Shown here: one piece after another, positions 10,321-17,729 of the stretch
How positions within the stretch are numbered: position 1 is the stretch's first letter
Layout of the letters: every line of letters begins with the position of its first letter
NCBI GenBank assembly: GCA_052387905.1
Contig: JBQTIR010000054.1
Coordinates: forward strand, 1 to 26,658
DNA: 26,658 nucleotides
Direction of reading: 5' to 3'
From: JBQTII01 sp052387905
Lineage (GTDB): Bacteria > Actinomycetota > Actinomycetes > Sporichthyales > Sporichthyaceae
The notes under the pieces: model-generated
The model's input: only the letters and a program-made list of their open reading frames with translations
What the model was told of the DNA's origin: nothing
The model's database searches: none
Made by a program: the position numbers and the translations under genes

Positions 10321-10345
10321 GCACTGTGTTTGGCCTGGCGATGGC

Positions 10346-11830
10346 CTAGTACCGGTAGTGGTCGCTCTTGTAGGGGCCGCCGACCGGGACGCCGATGTAG
10401 CCGGCCTGCTCTTCGGTGAGGACCGTCAGCTTGACCCCGAGCGCATCCAGGTGCAGGCGCGCGACCTTCTCGTCCAGGTGCTTGGGCAGGGTGTAGACCC
10501 CGAGCGGGTAGTCGTTGGTCTTGGTGAACAGCTCGATCTGCGCGATCACCTGGTTGGTGAAGCTGTTCGACATGACGAACGACGGGTGGCCGGTGGCGCA
10601 GCCCAGATTCATCAGACGGCCTTCGGCCAGCACGATGATCGTGTGGCCATCGGGGAACTTCCACTCATCGACCTGCGGCTTGATCTCGATCTTGGAGATG
10701 CCCGGGGTGGCCTCCAGGCCGGCCATGTCGATCTCGTTGTCGAAGTGACCGATGTTGGACACGATTGCCTGGTGCTTCATCGCCGCCATGTGCGCGGCGG
10801 TGATGATCTTGAAGTTGCCGGTGGTGGTGACGAAGATGTCGCCGGTGGCGACCACGTCCTCCAGCGTCGCGACCTGGAAGCCGTCCATCGCCGCCTGCAG
10901 CGCGCAGATCGGGTCGATCTCGGTGACGATCACCCGGGCGCCCTGCCCGCGCAACGCGTCCGCGCAGCCCTTGCCGACGTCGCCGTACCCACACACGACC
11001 GCGGTCTTGCCGGCGATCAGCACGTCGGTCGCACGGTTGAGGCCGTCGATGACGGAGTGCCGGCAGCCGTACTTGTTGTCGAACTTGCTCTTGGTCACCG
11101 AGTCGTTGACGTTGATGGCCGGGAAGAGCAGCGAGCCCTCACGGAACATCTCGTAGAGGCGGTGCACCCCGGTGGTGGTCTCCTCGGTGACGCCCTTGAT
11201 CTCGCGCCCGATGGTCGACCAGCGAGTGGCGTCCTCGGTGATGGACTGCGCGAGCAGCGCGAGGACGACCTTGAACTCGTGGTTGTCGGTGGAGTCCACG
11301 CCCGGCACGACACCGGCCTTCTCGAACTCGGTGCCCTTGTGCACGAGCATCGTGGCGTCGCCACCGTCATCGAGGATCATGTTCGGGCCCGCGAACCCGG
11401 AGGCGGCCGGCCAGCGCAGCGCCTTCTCCGTGCACCACCAGTACTCGGTGAGCGTTTCACCCTTCCAGGCATAGACCGGCACGCCGCGCGGGGCCTCGGG
11501 AGTGCCCTCGGGTCCGACGACGACCGCGGCGGCCGCGTGGTCCTGGGTGGAGAAGATGTTGCAGGAGACCCAGCGCACGTCGGCGCCGAGCGCGACCAGG
11601 GTCTCGATCAGGACCGCGGTCTGGATCGTCATGTGCAGCGAGCCCATGATGCGGGCGCCGGCCAGCGGCTGGGCCGCGGCGTACTCCTGGCGCACCGACA
11701 TCAGGCCGGGCATCTCGTGCTCGGCGAGGCGGATCTCCTTGCGGCCGAACTCGGCCAGCGCAAGGTCGGCGACCTTGAAGTCCTCGGCGGCCAACACCGG
11801 CCGGGCAGGGGGTATGGGGCGGGTGCTCAT
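10346..11830 (-). CDS. ahcY: S-adenosyl-L-homocysteine hydrolase (adenosylhomocysteinase)
   Basis: Canonical 494-residue AdoHcy hydrolase. It reversibly splits S-adenosylhomocysteine into adenosine and homocysteine in the cytoplasm, relieving product inhibition of methyltransferases. Visible active-site elements are GSLHMT (H66), LDDGGD (D155), TEETTTG (E217), VTKSKFDN (K247, D251, N252), GHFDNE (H362), the NAD-binding GYGDVGKG (281-288) and the C-terminal KSDHYRY tail that reaches the partner subunit. It has the ~40-residue insert of the bacterial/eukaryotic long type. The start ATG 11830 overlaps the stop of the MerR gene (ATGA), with AAGGAG 5 nt upstream inside that gene, so MerR and ahcY are coupled. 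No active-site residue appears missing, unlike the paralogue downstream. Confidence 0.97.
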   Translation of the reverse strand: MSTRPIPPARPVLAAEDFKVADLALAEFGRKEIRLAEHEMPGLMSVRQEYAAAQPLAGARIMGSLHMTIQTAVLIETLVALGADVRWVSCNIFSTQDHAAAAVVVGPEGTPEAPRGVPVYAWKGETLTEYWWCTEKALRWPAASGFAGPNMILDDGGDATMLVHKGTEFEKAGVVPGVDSTDNHEFKVVLALLAQSITEDATRWSTIGREIKGVTEETTTGVHRLYEMFREGSLLFPAINVNDSVTKSKFDNKYGCRHSVIDGLNRATDVLIAGKTAVVCGYGDVGKGCADALRGQGARVIVTEIDPICALQAAMDGFQVATLEDVVATGDIFVTTTGNFKIITAAHMAAMKHQAIVSNIGHFDNEIDMAGLEATPGISKIEIKPQVDEWKFPDGHTIIVLAEGRLMNLGCATGHPSFVMSNSFTNQVIAQIELFTKTNDYPLGVYTLPKHLDEKVARLHLDALGVKLTVLTEEQAGYIGVPVGGPYKSDHYRY

Positions 11831-12198
11831 GCGATCTCCTTGGCGTGCGGTGAGGTGGAAAGTAGTGATTGGTGCTTCTCCTGCTCCCAGCGCAGCCAGT
11901 CCGGCGCCGGTACGTGCTCGGGTCGGACGGGAACGGACTCGAGCCAGGCCTCTACGTCAGCCCGCAGCTCCGCCTCGCGGCGCAGCCGCAACGCAAGGCC
12001 GACGTCGCCGAGGGAGAGGTCGTGTTCGGCCAGCAGGTCCCGCAGAGTGCGCAGACGCTGGAGCTGCTCCGGACCGTAGAACCGGTGCCCGCCGGGGCTG
12101 CGGCTCGGCTCAACCAGGCCCAGCTTCTCGACGTAACGCAGCATCCGCGGCGACCACCCGGTGGTCTGCGCGGCCTCGGCGATTGCTAGCCCGTCCAT
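11827..12198 (-). CDS. MerR-family transcriptional regulator
   Basis: A 123-residue DNA-binding regulator. The MerR helix-turn-helix is at residues 3-21 (LAIAEAAQTTGWSPRMLRYVEKLGL), followed by the wing GGHRFYGPEQLQRLRTLRDL and a long dimerisation helix. The C-terminal part is short, with no cysteine pattern of metal sensors, so the effector is unknown. Its stop overlaps the ahcY start by ATGA, so it probably regulates the ahcY operon and itself; a methylation-cycle metabolite is a reasonable but unproven signal. The start at ATG 12198 begins MDGLAIAEAA; GTG 12210 and TTG 12207 are possible. No clear ribosome-binding site precedes it, so leaderless or weak translation is possible. Confidence 0.85.
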   Translation of the reverse strand: MDGLAIAEAAQTTGWSPRMLRYVEKLGLVEPSRSPGGHRFYGPEQLQRLRTLRDLLAEHDLSLGDVGLALRLRREAELRADVEAWLESVPVRPEHVPAPDWLRWEQEKHQSLLSTSPHAKEIA

Positions 12199-12218
12199 CG
12201 CAAACAACACTAGCAGAA

Positions 12219-12280
12219 TGATGTCAGTTTCCGCGTCATCACCTGATGTAGCACGCAGAAAGGCCCTAGGCGTACATCAT
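12219..12280. promoter_or_regulatory. Cluster of TGATG/CATCA half-sites, candidate MerR operator
   Basis: Within 62 bp there are TGATGTCA (12219-12226), CATCACCTGATG (12237-12248, a dyad with a 2-bp centre) and TACATCATC (12273-12281). TGATGTA at 12244-12250 pairs with TACATCA at 12273-12279. They lie 21-80 bp upstream of the MerR ATG, where an autoregulatory operator would be expected. I could not assign -35 and -10 boxes with normal spacing here. Confidence 0.4.
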
Positions 12281-12316
12281 CGTGTGAAGTTGTCGCCGGA
12301 GTGGCGGCGTAACTGA

Positions 12317-12378
12317 GTCAGGGCGGCCGGCCCGCCGATTCGCCACCGCGACGATCGGCCGGGGCTGGCCGCCCTGAC
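12317..12378. terminator. Long GC-rich hairpin
   Basis: The arms 12317-12339 and 12354-12378 pair as GTCAGGGCGGCC with GGCCGCCCTGAC (12 bp), a G-T pair, GCCC with GGGC, a 2-nt bulge, and GCCGAT with ATCGGC, closing a 14-nt loop. That is about 22 pairs. There is no T tract on either side. It could be a terminator for transcription from the lipoprotein operon or part of a structured leader for MerR-ahcY. Confidence 0.6.
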
Positions 12379-12523
12379 GTTGTGCCACCGTTCTTGGTGC
12401 GGAGGCGGTGACAAGGGCCGCCCGAGGACGTGACCGAAGCCGCCGTCCAGATCCCTTGTTGTGCCTCCGACCTAGTGGCTCTTCGTTCCGGAGGCTGCGG
12501 TCCCCGGAACGGCCTTACGAGTA

Positions 12524-12542
12524 GAAGGTTAGCCTACCCTTA
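12524..12542. promoter_or_regulatory. IdeR/DtxR-like iron box
   Basis: GAAGGTTAGCCTACCCTTA matches 15 of 19 positions of the DtxR/IdeR consensus TTAGGTTAGSCTAACCTAA as I recall it, and has strong dyad symmetry. It lies just past the 3' end of a siderophore-type binding-protein gene, not in front of it. On the minus strand a TTGACG (12558-12563) lies upstream, but no -10 box follows at normal spacing. Confidence 0.55.
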
Positions 12543-12559
12543 GTTGATGCGCAAGTCCG

Positions 12560-14023
12560 TCAAGGCGTCGGCGTGGGAGTCACCGCAGGGGCCGGCGTCG
12601 GCTGGGCGCTGGCTTCCTTCTCCGCCCGCTCGGCCGCCTCCTTGGCCTCCCGCTCGGCCTGCTCCTGGGCCGCCTCACCCTCGAGCAGCTCCTGGTACGG
12701 GTTGGGCGCCACCGTCTCGTTCGGGTCGTAGTCGATCGCCAGGTCGCCGGCCTGCTCGGCGGCACGCTCGGCGGCCTCGGCGGCGGCCTTGTCACGCGCC
12801 GCCTTGTCGCCGAGCTTGCCCAGCAGCTTGGGCAGGATCTGGTCGACCGCCCACGGCAGACTGGTGATGCTGGAGTAGTAGAGCGACTCGGCGACGTCGG
12901 GGCCTAATTCCAGGACGTTGCCGGAGCGCACGACGCGCAGATTCTGGTACGGCGAGGTCTTCTTGATCTTCTCCATCGCCTCGCCGCCGTCGTGGCCGAC
13001 GATCCACACCAGGACGTCGACGCCGTCGAGGATGCCGATACCCCCGACGTTAATGTCCTGGTGATAGATCTTGCGGTTGATGCCGGTGAACCGGGTCAGC
13101 GACTCGATCCGGTTCGGGTACTCCAGCCCCAGCGAGGTGAAGAACCGTGCCATCGGCGCGTACGGATTGATCACGCGCACCGCTCCGTTGGGCCCCGGTG
13201 CCGCCAGCGCCACCGAAGCGCCGCGCAGAGCCGGGTTGTTGAACTGCACATCGGCGAACATCTCCGCCACCGACGCGACCGCGTCGATCGCAGCCTGCGG
13301 GCGACCCACGATCTTGCCGAGGACCAACGCCTCCTCCTGCCAGGACGAGGCGTAGTCCTTGCTGTCCGAGGACACCATCGTGATGGTGGGCGCAATCTTG
13401 CTCAGCGCCTGGTAGTCCTCCAGGGTGACCCCGGCGAACATCGCCACGATCAGATCGGGCTTGCGTGCGGCGATGTCGTCGAAGTCGTAGGCCTGCCGCC
13501 GGGCCGGGGTGTTCGAAGCCTGCGCGAAGCCGTCGGGCGCGATCAGCCCGTCCTCGATCTTGCTGACCCGAGAGGTGCGTTCCTCCCGGGAGGCGAAGTT
13601 GATCGCCTCGTATTTGCCCGCCTTCTGGCCGGCGCTGAGCCACGGGAACGAGGTCCACGGGTGCTGCGCGCCGAAGAAGTTGCGGACCGTGAGCGGGGCG
13701 CCGCCGAGGGCCGTCATCGTGTCCTGCTCGCGCATACCCAGGACCACGATCCGCTCGGGAAGACGCTCGATCACGGTGCCACCCTGATTCCAGGTGTGCT
13801 TGATCCGCGTCGGGAACACGTTGCGCTCGAGCGGCGGGACTCCCGGGATCGAGGAGACGCCCTCAATCGTCACGGCCGGCACCGTGGGTGCCGCCTGCGG
13901 GGCCTCCCCGTCGCTCCCGCATGCGGTGCTCGCCAGCACGGCGGCAGCAACTACTGCTGCCAGGGTGCTACGGCGCAGGTGGCGCGGGCGGTAACGGGAA
14001 GAGCTGACGGTCATGGTCCCCAT
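12560..14023 (-). CDS. Siderophore-type ABC substrate-binding lipoprotein
   Basis: A 487-residue exported lipoprotein resembling the periplasmic-binding-protein family of iron-siderophore and cobalamin uptake (FecB/FhuD-like). The N terminus is basic (RPRHLRRST), then a hydrophobic signal ending in the lipobox LASTAC with lipidated Cys35. The ligand-binding body, about residues 60-400, has PERIVVLGMREQD at the first lobe, ARKPDLIVAMFAG and DVLVWIVG. Beyond the fold is a charged Ala/Glu/Lys-rich helical tail (about 405-470) and a Pro/Thr-rich end, which is unusual. No permease or ATPase gene is beside it, so it may serve a transporter encoded elsewhere. It follows the CDF gene by 46 bp on the same strand. 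The start could also be ATG 14014. Confidence 0.8.
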   Translation of the reverse strand: MGTMTVSSSRYRPRHLRRSTLAAVVAAAVLASTACGSDGEAPQAAPTVPAVTIEGVSSIPGVPPLERNVFPTRIKHTWNQGGTVIERLPERIVVLGMREQDTMTALGGAPLTVRNFFGAQHPWTSFPWLSAGQKAGKYEAINFASREERTSRVSKIEDGLIAPDGFAQASNTPARRQAYDFDDIAARKPDLIVAMFAGVTLEDYQALSKIAPTITMVSSDSKDYASSWQEEALVLGKIVGRPQAAIDAVASVAEMFADVQFNNPALRGASVALAAPGPNGAVRVINPYAPMARFFTSLGLEYPNRIESLTRFTGINRKIYHQDINVGGIGILDGVDVLVWIVGHDGGEAMEKIKKTSPYQNLRVVRSGNVLELGPDVAESLYYSSITSLPWAVDQILPKLLGKLGDKAARDKAAAEAAERAAEQAGDLAIDYDPNETVAPNPYQELLEGEAAQEQAEREAKEAAERAEKEASAQPTPAPAVTPTPTP

Positions 14024-14069
14024 TGTGCTGGGAGGGAAGTCTGAACGCGTAGTGATCCACCGAATGCGA

Positions 14070-15011
14070 TCACACCGTGACGTCGGAACCGGTCACGGGC
14101 GCGCGGTAGATGTCCGGTTCGAGGTAAATGACCCGGGCGCTGGGTTCAGCAGCGCGGATCGCCGTCTCCGCGGCATCGATGGCGGCGGCCACATCGGCGG
14201 CGCTCGAACTGGAGCGGACGGCGATCTTTGCGGCCACCAACAACTCTTCCGGTCCCAGATGCAGTGTCCGCATGTGGATGACGCGCTCGACCGCGGGCTC
14301 CGCCGCCAACGCGGCCTCGATCTTGCGCACGGCCTCGTCCGAAGCTGCCTCGCCGAGCAACAGGCTCTTGGTCTCGATCGCCAGGATCACCGCGATCACG
14401 ATCAGCAGCACGCCGATGGAGACCGATCCCGCCCCGTCCCAGACGCCGTCGTCAGTGATCAACGTCAGGCTGACGCCGATCAGCGCGAGCACCAGCCCCA
14501 CCAGTGCGCCGAGATCCTCCAACAGGATGACCGGAAGCTCCGGCGACTTGGCGTGCCGGACGAACTCCACCCAGGACGCATCACCGCGGACGTGGTTGGA
14601 CTCGATGATCGCCGTGCGGAAGGAGAACGTCTCCATGATGATCGCGACGATCAGCACGGTCGGCGGAACCCAGTGCCAGGAATCGATCGGGTGCGGATCC
14701 TGCATCTTGTGGATGCCCTCGTAGAGCGCGAAGCCCCCACCGACGGTGAACAGCACGATCGAGACGAGGAAGGCGTAGACGTAGCGCTCGCGTCCGTATC
14801 CGAAGGGGTGGCGCGGGGTCGCGGCGCGTTGGGCGCGCTTGCCACCGACGAGCAGCAGCACCTGGTTACCGGCGTCGGCCAGGGAGTGAATGGACTCGGC
14901 GAGCATCGAGGACGAGCGGGTGAGCAGGAACGCGATGAATTTGGTGATCGCGATCCCGGTGTTGGCCAGCAGTGCGGCCACGATCGCTTTGGTACCGCCG
15001 CTGGTACTCAC
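14070..15011 (-). CDS. Cation diffusion facilitator (Zn/Fe/Mn efflux)
   Basis: A 313-residue inner-membrane exporter of the CDF family. About six transmembrane segments are visible; the intramembrane metal site is partly recognisable as HSLADAGNQ (HxxxD) in TM2 and the acidic LLEDLGALVG in TM5. A cytoplasmic ferredoxin-like C-terminal domain follows (about 215-300). HPFGYGRERYVYAFL between TM2 and TM3 resembles the ZnT9-like branch. The metal cannot be read from sequence; zinc is the default. The start ATG 15011 overlaps the TGA of the SIS gene (ATGA), so it is cotranscribed with sugar-nucleotide genes, a linkage I recall from other actinobacteria. Confidence 0.9.
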   Translation of the reverse strand: MSTSGGTKAIVAALLANTGIAITKFIAFLLTRSSSMLAESIHSLADAGNQVLLLVGGKRAQRAATPRHPFGYGRERYVYAFLVSIVLFTVGGGFALYEGIHKMQDPHPIDSWHWVPPTVLIVAIIMETFSFRTAIIESNHVRGDASWVEFVRHAKSPELPVILLEDLGALVGLVLALIGVSLTLITDDGVWDGAGSVSIGVLLIVIAVILAIETKSLLLGEAASDEAVRKIEAALAAEPAVERVIHMRTLHLGPEELLVAAKIAVRSSSSAADVAAAIDAAETAIRAAEPSARVIYLEPDIYRAPVTGSDVTV

Positions 15012-16123
15012 ATTCGCGCCTTAAGGTCGGTGATCGGAGCGACCGGGGTGGGGTCTATTCCGCTGGCCAGTGCGAGGTACACGCTCGCGAAGTCCCCGAG
15101 CCCGATCAGGGCGGCGAGCTCGGCGGCCGGCGACGTTCCGGTGACCGTCGGAGCGCGCAGGCTGGAAGCCGGGACGCCGGCCTCGGCCGCCAGCTCGAGG
15201 GAAAGTTCTACGCGCCGTGCGGCGGCGCCGTCGGCTGCGCTGTCCTGCACGAGCACTAGGTGCAGTCCCGTCTGACCCCGGGCGCCGCGGCGTCCGAACG
15301 GACCGTCCAGCGCGACGATCTGATTGTGCTGGGCCTCCGACGACGACCCGGCCAGGGCAGGGGTGTTCGCATTCTCCGCCAACTGATTGACGAAACGGGT
15401 GGCGGCGACACCGGAGAGCGGGGTGAAGCCCCAGACCATCGGCAGGTCACCGATCAGGCGGGCGGCCAGGTCCTTGGCCGGGTTCCTCGACCGCGGGACG
15501 TGTGGGGCGCACGCGGTCGCGACCTCGTCCAGGGCGCTGGCCACGGCGTCCAGCACCGTGCCGGGGAACCGACCCACTCCCAGGATGTCCGCCGTGATCA
15601 GCAAGGGCGTAGCCAACGACCAGAGGCACCCGCGCGGCGAGTGACCGGCCGGGGCCACCGCGACGTGGCGGCCGCCGCCCGCGAGGACGGCGCGGGCGAT
15701 GGGGGAATCCGCGGCCCCGACGCCGAGGGTGGGCACGCCGCGGCGGTTGGCCTCCTCGACGGCGGACAGGGTTTCCGCGGTCGAACCGGAGCAGGACACC
15801 CCGATGACCAGATCCTCGGCGCCGACCCAGCCGGGAAGCCCGTACCCCCGGTGCACGAAAACCGGCAGCGGAGATTCCTCGCCGGTGAGCGCCGCCAGCA
15901 CATCACCAGAGGCAGCGGAGCCACCCATCCCGGCCACGACCAACGTCCGCGGGCGCACCCGCTCCCGCAACGCCTCCACGCCCGCCGCCGCGGCTGCGCG
16001 CCGACCCTGCCCGACCTGCGACCCGGCCGCGGCGACGAGCGCGAGCATGTCCTGCGGATCCCCCGCGCGCAGCGCGGCCTCATCGTCCAGCACGGCGTGC
16101 CCGGCGACGCGCACGGCGGTCAT
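15008..16123 (-). CDS. SIS-domain phosphoglucose/phosphomannose isomerase-like protein
   Basis: A 371-residue cytoplasmic protein with two SIS lobes. The first has GMGGSAASGD (65-74) and the sugar-phosphate loop SCSGSTAETL (110-119). The second has LAENANTPALAG followed by EAQHNQIVALDG, placing the Glu and His characteristic of bifunctional glucose/mannose-6-phosphate isomerases. The likely role is to supply mannose-6-phosphate or fructose-6-phosphate for the ManB step. It resembles the mycobacterial protein encoded next to manB. Its ATG overlaps the stop of the Trm112-like gene and its stop overlaps the CDF start, so the whole set is an operon. Enzymatic activity in this subgroup is less certain than the fold. 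Confidence 0.85.
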   Translation of the reverse strand: MTAVRVAGHAVLDDEAALRAGDPQDMLALVAAAGSQVGQGRRAAAAAGVEALRERVRPRTLVVAGMGGSAASGDVLAALTGEESPLPVFVHRGYGLPGWVGAEDLVIGVSCSGSTAETLSAVEEANRRGVPTLGVGAADSPIARAVLAGGGRHVAVAPAGHSPRGCLWSLATPLLITADILGVGRFPGTVLDAVASALDEVATACAPHVPRSRNPAKDLAARLIGDLPMVWGFTPLSGVAATRFVNQLAENANTPALAGSSSEAQHNQIVALDGPFGRRGARGQTGLHLVLVQDSAADGAAARRVELSLELAAEAGVPASSLRAPTVTGTSPAAELAALIGLGDFASVYLALASGIDPTPVAPITDLKARM

Positions 16124-16329
16124 ACCTGCGGTCGGGCAGCACGCGCGGCGTCGATGAGCAGCACCGGCACCCCGCCGCGGATCGGGTAGGCCAGCCCGCA
16201 GGCGGCCGACGTGCAGACCAGCTCACCCACGACCTGCTCACCTACGACCTGCTCGCTCCCGGCGCCGTCGTGCCGCAACGGCCCACGGCACTGCGGGCAC
16301 GCGAGCATCTCCAGCAACGACTTGTCCAC
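16120..16329 (-). CDS. Trm112-like / UPF0434 zinc-ribbon protein
   Basis: A 69-residue protein with a zinc-ribbon-like cysteine pattern, Cys11 and Cys14 in LACPQC and Cys39 and Cys44 in VCTSAAC, then the typical LAYPIRGGVPVLL. The Trm112-like family often activates or stabilises methyltransferases; the partner here is unknown. The GTG start at 16329 is preceded by AAAGGA and lies 1 nt after the manB stop; the stop overlaps the SIS start. Residues 26-35 are a duplicated EQVVG pair made by a 15-bp tandem repeat, inside the loop between the two cysteine pairs. Confidence 0.85.
   Translation of the reverse strand: MDKSLLEMLACPQCRGPLRHDGAGSEQVVGEQVVGELVCTSAACGLAYPIRGGVPVLLIDAARAARPQV
16222..16251 (-). 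repeat. 15-bp in-frame tandem duplication
   Basis: Two adjacent 15-bp units, CTCACCCACGACCTG (16222-16236) and CTCACCTACGACCTG (16237-16251), differ at one base and encode a repeated EQVVG in the Trm112-like protein. This looks like a recent replication slippage. Confidence 0.9.
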
Positions 16330-16330
16330 G

Positions 16331-17701
16331 TCAGTCCTTTCCGGCCGTGCTCCGGATGAAGTCAAGGACTTCGTCCCGCAATTGCAGCATCCGTGCCACA
16401 TCTGCGGCCTCGACGTTGAGCCGCAACAGTGGCTCGGTATTCGACGGCCGCACGTTGAACCAGTCCGCACCGAGGCTAACCGTCAGACCGTCCAGCTCGT
16501 CGAGTTCCGCTCCTCGTGCCGACCAGTGCTCCCGCAACGCTGTCAACGACGCCACCGGGTCGGCCACCGTGGAGTTGAGCTCACCCGAGGCCACATAACG
16601 GGTATACCCGCCCAGCAACTGCGATGCCGTCCCGGGTACCTCGGCGAGGGCTGCCAGGACGTGCAGCGCCGCAAGCATGCCCGAATCCGCGCGCCAGAAG
16701 TCACGGAAGTAGTAGTGCCCGGAGTGCTCGCCACCGAACACCGCCCCAGTATCGGCCATGACCGCCTTGATGAAGGAGTGTCCGACCCGGGTCCGCACGG
16801 GGCGCCCACCTCGGGCCAGGACCAGCTCAGGCAGAGCCCGTGACGTGATCAGGTTGTGCACGATCGCCGACCCCGGCGCGCGCGCCAGCTCGCGTTCGGC
16901 GATCAAGCCGCACACCGCCGACGGCGTGATGGGCTCCCCGCGCTCGTCAACCACGAAGCACCGGTCGGCATCGCCGTCGAAGGCCAGGCCCAGGTCGGCG
17001 CCGTGGGCGAGCACCGCGGCGCAGAGGTCACGCAGGTTGGCCGGGTCGATCGGGTTCGGCTCGTGGTGGGGGAAGCTGCCGTCGAGCTCAAAGTACAACG
17101 GGATCACCTCGACCGGCAGGTCGGCGAACACCACCGGTACGACGCGACCGGCCATCCCGTTGCCCGCGTCGACCGCGACCCGCAGCCGGCGCGTCGCGGG
17201 GACTGTCACCAGAGAGTGCAGGAACGCCGCGAAATCCTCGAGCACCTCGCGGGTCGTGGTGGTCCCGACGACCGGCGCGACGGTGGACGGATCGGCCAGG
17301 TAATCCTCGGCCAGGGCGCGCATCTGCGCGAGGCCGGTGTCCGCCCCGACCGGCACTGCGCCGGCGCGGCAGAACTTGATGCCGTTGTACTGCGCTGGGT
17401 TGTGACTGGCAGTGAACATGGCGCCAGGACAGGACCAGGCCCCGCTGGCGTAATAGACGGCGTCGGTGCACACCAGGCCGACGTCGATCACGTCCCGGCC
17501 ACGGGAGTTGGCCCCGGCGGCGAAGGCGGCACTCAGTTCGGGTGAACTCGGCCGCATGTCGCGACCCACCACGACGGGTGCTGACCGTCCGTCAGGTGCG
17601 GTGACCTCGGCGAACGCAACCCCGAGCGCGAAGGCGACGTCGGCATCCCACTGGGACCCGACAATTCCGCGGATGTCATAGGCCTTGACGATCGTCGACA
17701 G
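16331..17701 (-). CDS. manB: Phosphomannomutase / phosphoglucomutase
   Basis: Alpha-D-phosphohexomutase, about 456 residues, converting mannose-6-phosphate to mannose-1-phosphate for GDP-mannose. Counted from CTG 17701: the phosphoserine loop TASHNPAQYNG (Ser99), the metal loop DGDADRC (242-248), the sugar loop GGEHSGHY (323-330) and the phosphate-binding RPSNTEP (418-424). All key residues are present. The start is odd: the protein should begin close to DLSTIVKAYDIRG, yet this frame has no ATG, GTG or TTG between the DUF3499 stop and that point. The choices are CTG 17701, or ATC 17725, which has GAGGA 8 nt upstream. It follows DUF3499 and precedes the Trm112-like gene by 1 nt. Confidence 0.93.
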   Translation of the reverse strand: MSTIVKAYDIRGIVGSQWDADVAFALGVAFAEVTAPDGRSAPVVVGRDMRPSSPELSAAFAAGANSRGRDVIDVGLVCTDAVYYASGAWSCPGAMFTASHNPAQYNGIKFCRAGAVPVGADTGLAQMRALAEDYLADPSTVAPVVGTTTTREVLEDFAAFLHSLVTVPATRRLRVAVDAGNGMAGRVVPVVFADLPVEVIPLYFELDGSFPHHEPNPIDPANLRDLCAAVLAHGADLGLAFDGDADRCFVVDERGEPITPSAVCGLIAERELARAPGSAIVHNLITSRALPELVLARGGRPVRTRVGHSFIKAVMADTGAVFGGEHSGHYYFRDFWRADSGMLAALHVLAALAEVPGTASQLLGGYTRYVASGELNSTVADPVASLTALREHWSARGAELDELDGLTVSLGADWFNVRPSNTEPLLRLNVEAADVARMLQLRDEVLDFIRSTAGKD

Positions 17702-17729
17702 ATCACGGCCCGCAGATGCGGTGATGAGC

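Larger units (their letters stand above)
12199..12559. other. Intergenic region with half-sites, hairpins and an iron-box-like site
   Basis: A gene-free stretch of about 360 bp between the MerR start and the 3' end of the binding-lipoprotein gene. I see no convincing ORF and recognise no known riboswitch or tRNA. It contains TGATGT/ACATCA half-sites near MerR, one large hairpin, a smaller stem (GTTCCGG 12485-12491 with CCGGAAC 12504-12510, 12-nt loop), and an iron-box-like dyad. These are listed separately where strongest. Confidence 0.6.

Noticed and set aside
10118..12079. A 653-codon plus-strand open frame antisense to both AdoHcy-hydrolase genes
   Set aside because: It is the complement of two well-supported genes, has a charged low-complexity translation, and resembles no family.
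12199..12559. A SAM, SAH or cobalamin riboswitch before MerR-ahcY
   Set aside because: I looked for familiar conserved cores on the minus strand and could not find one.
12992..15275. Long plus-strand frames (350 and 420 codons) opposite the lipoprotein, CDF and SIS genes
   Set aside because: They are shadow frames rich in Arg and Asp, with clear real genes on the other strand.
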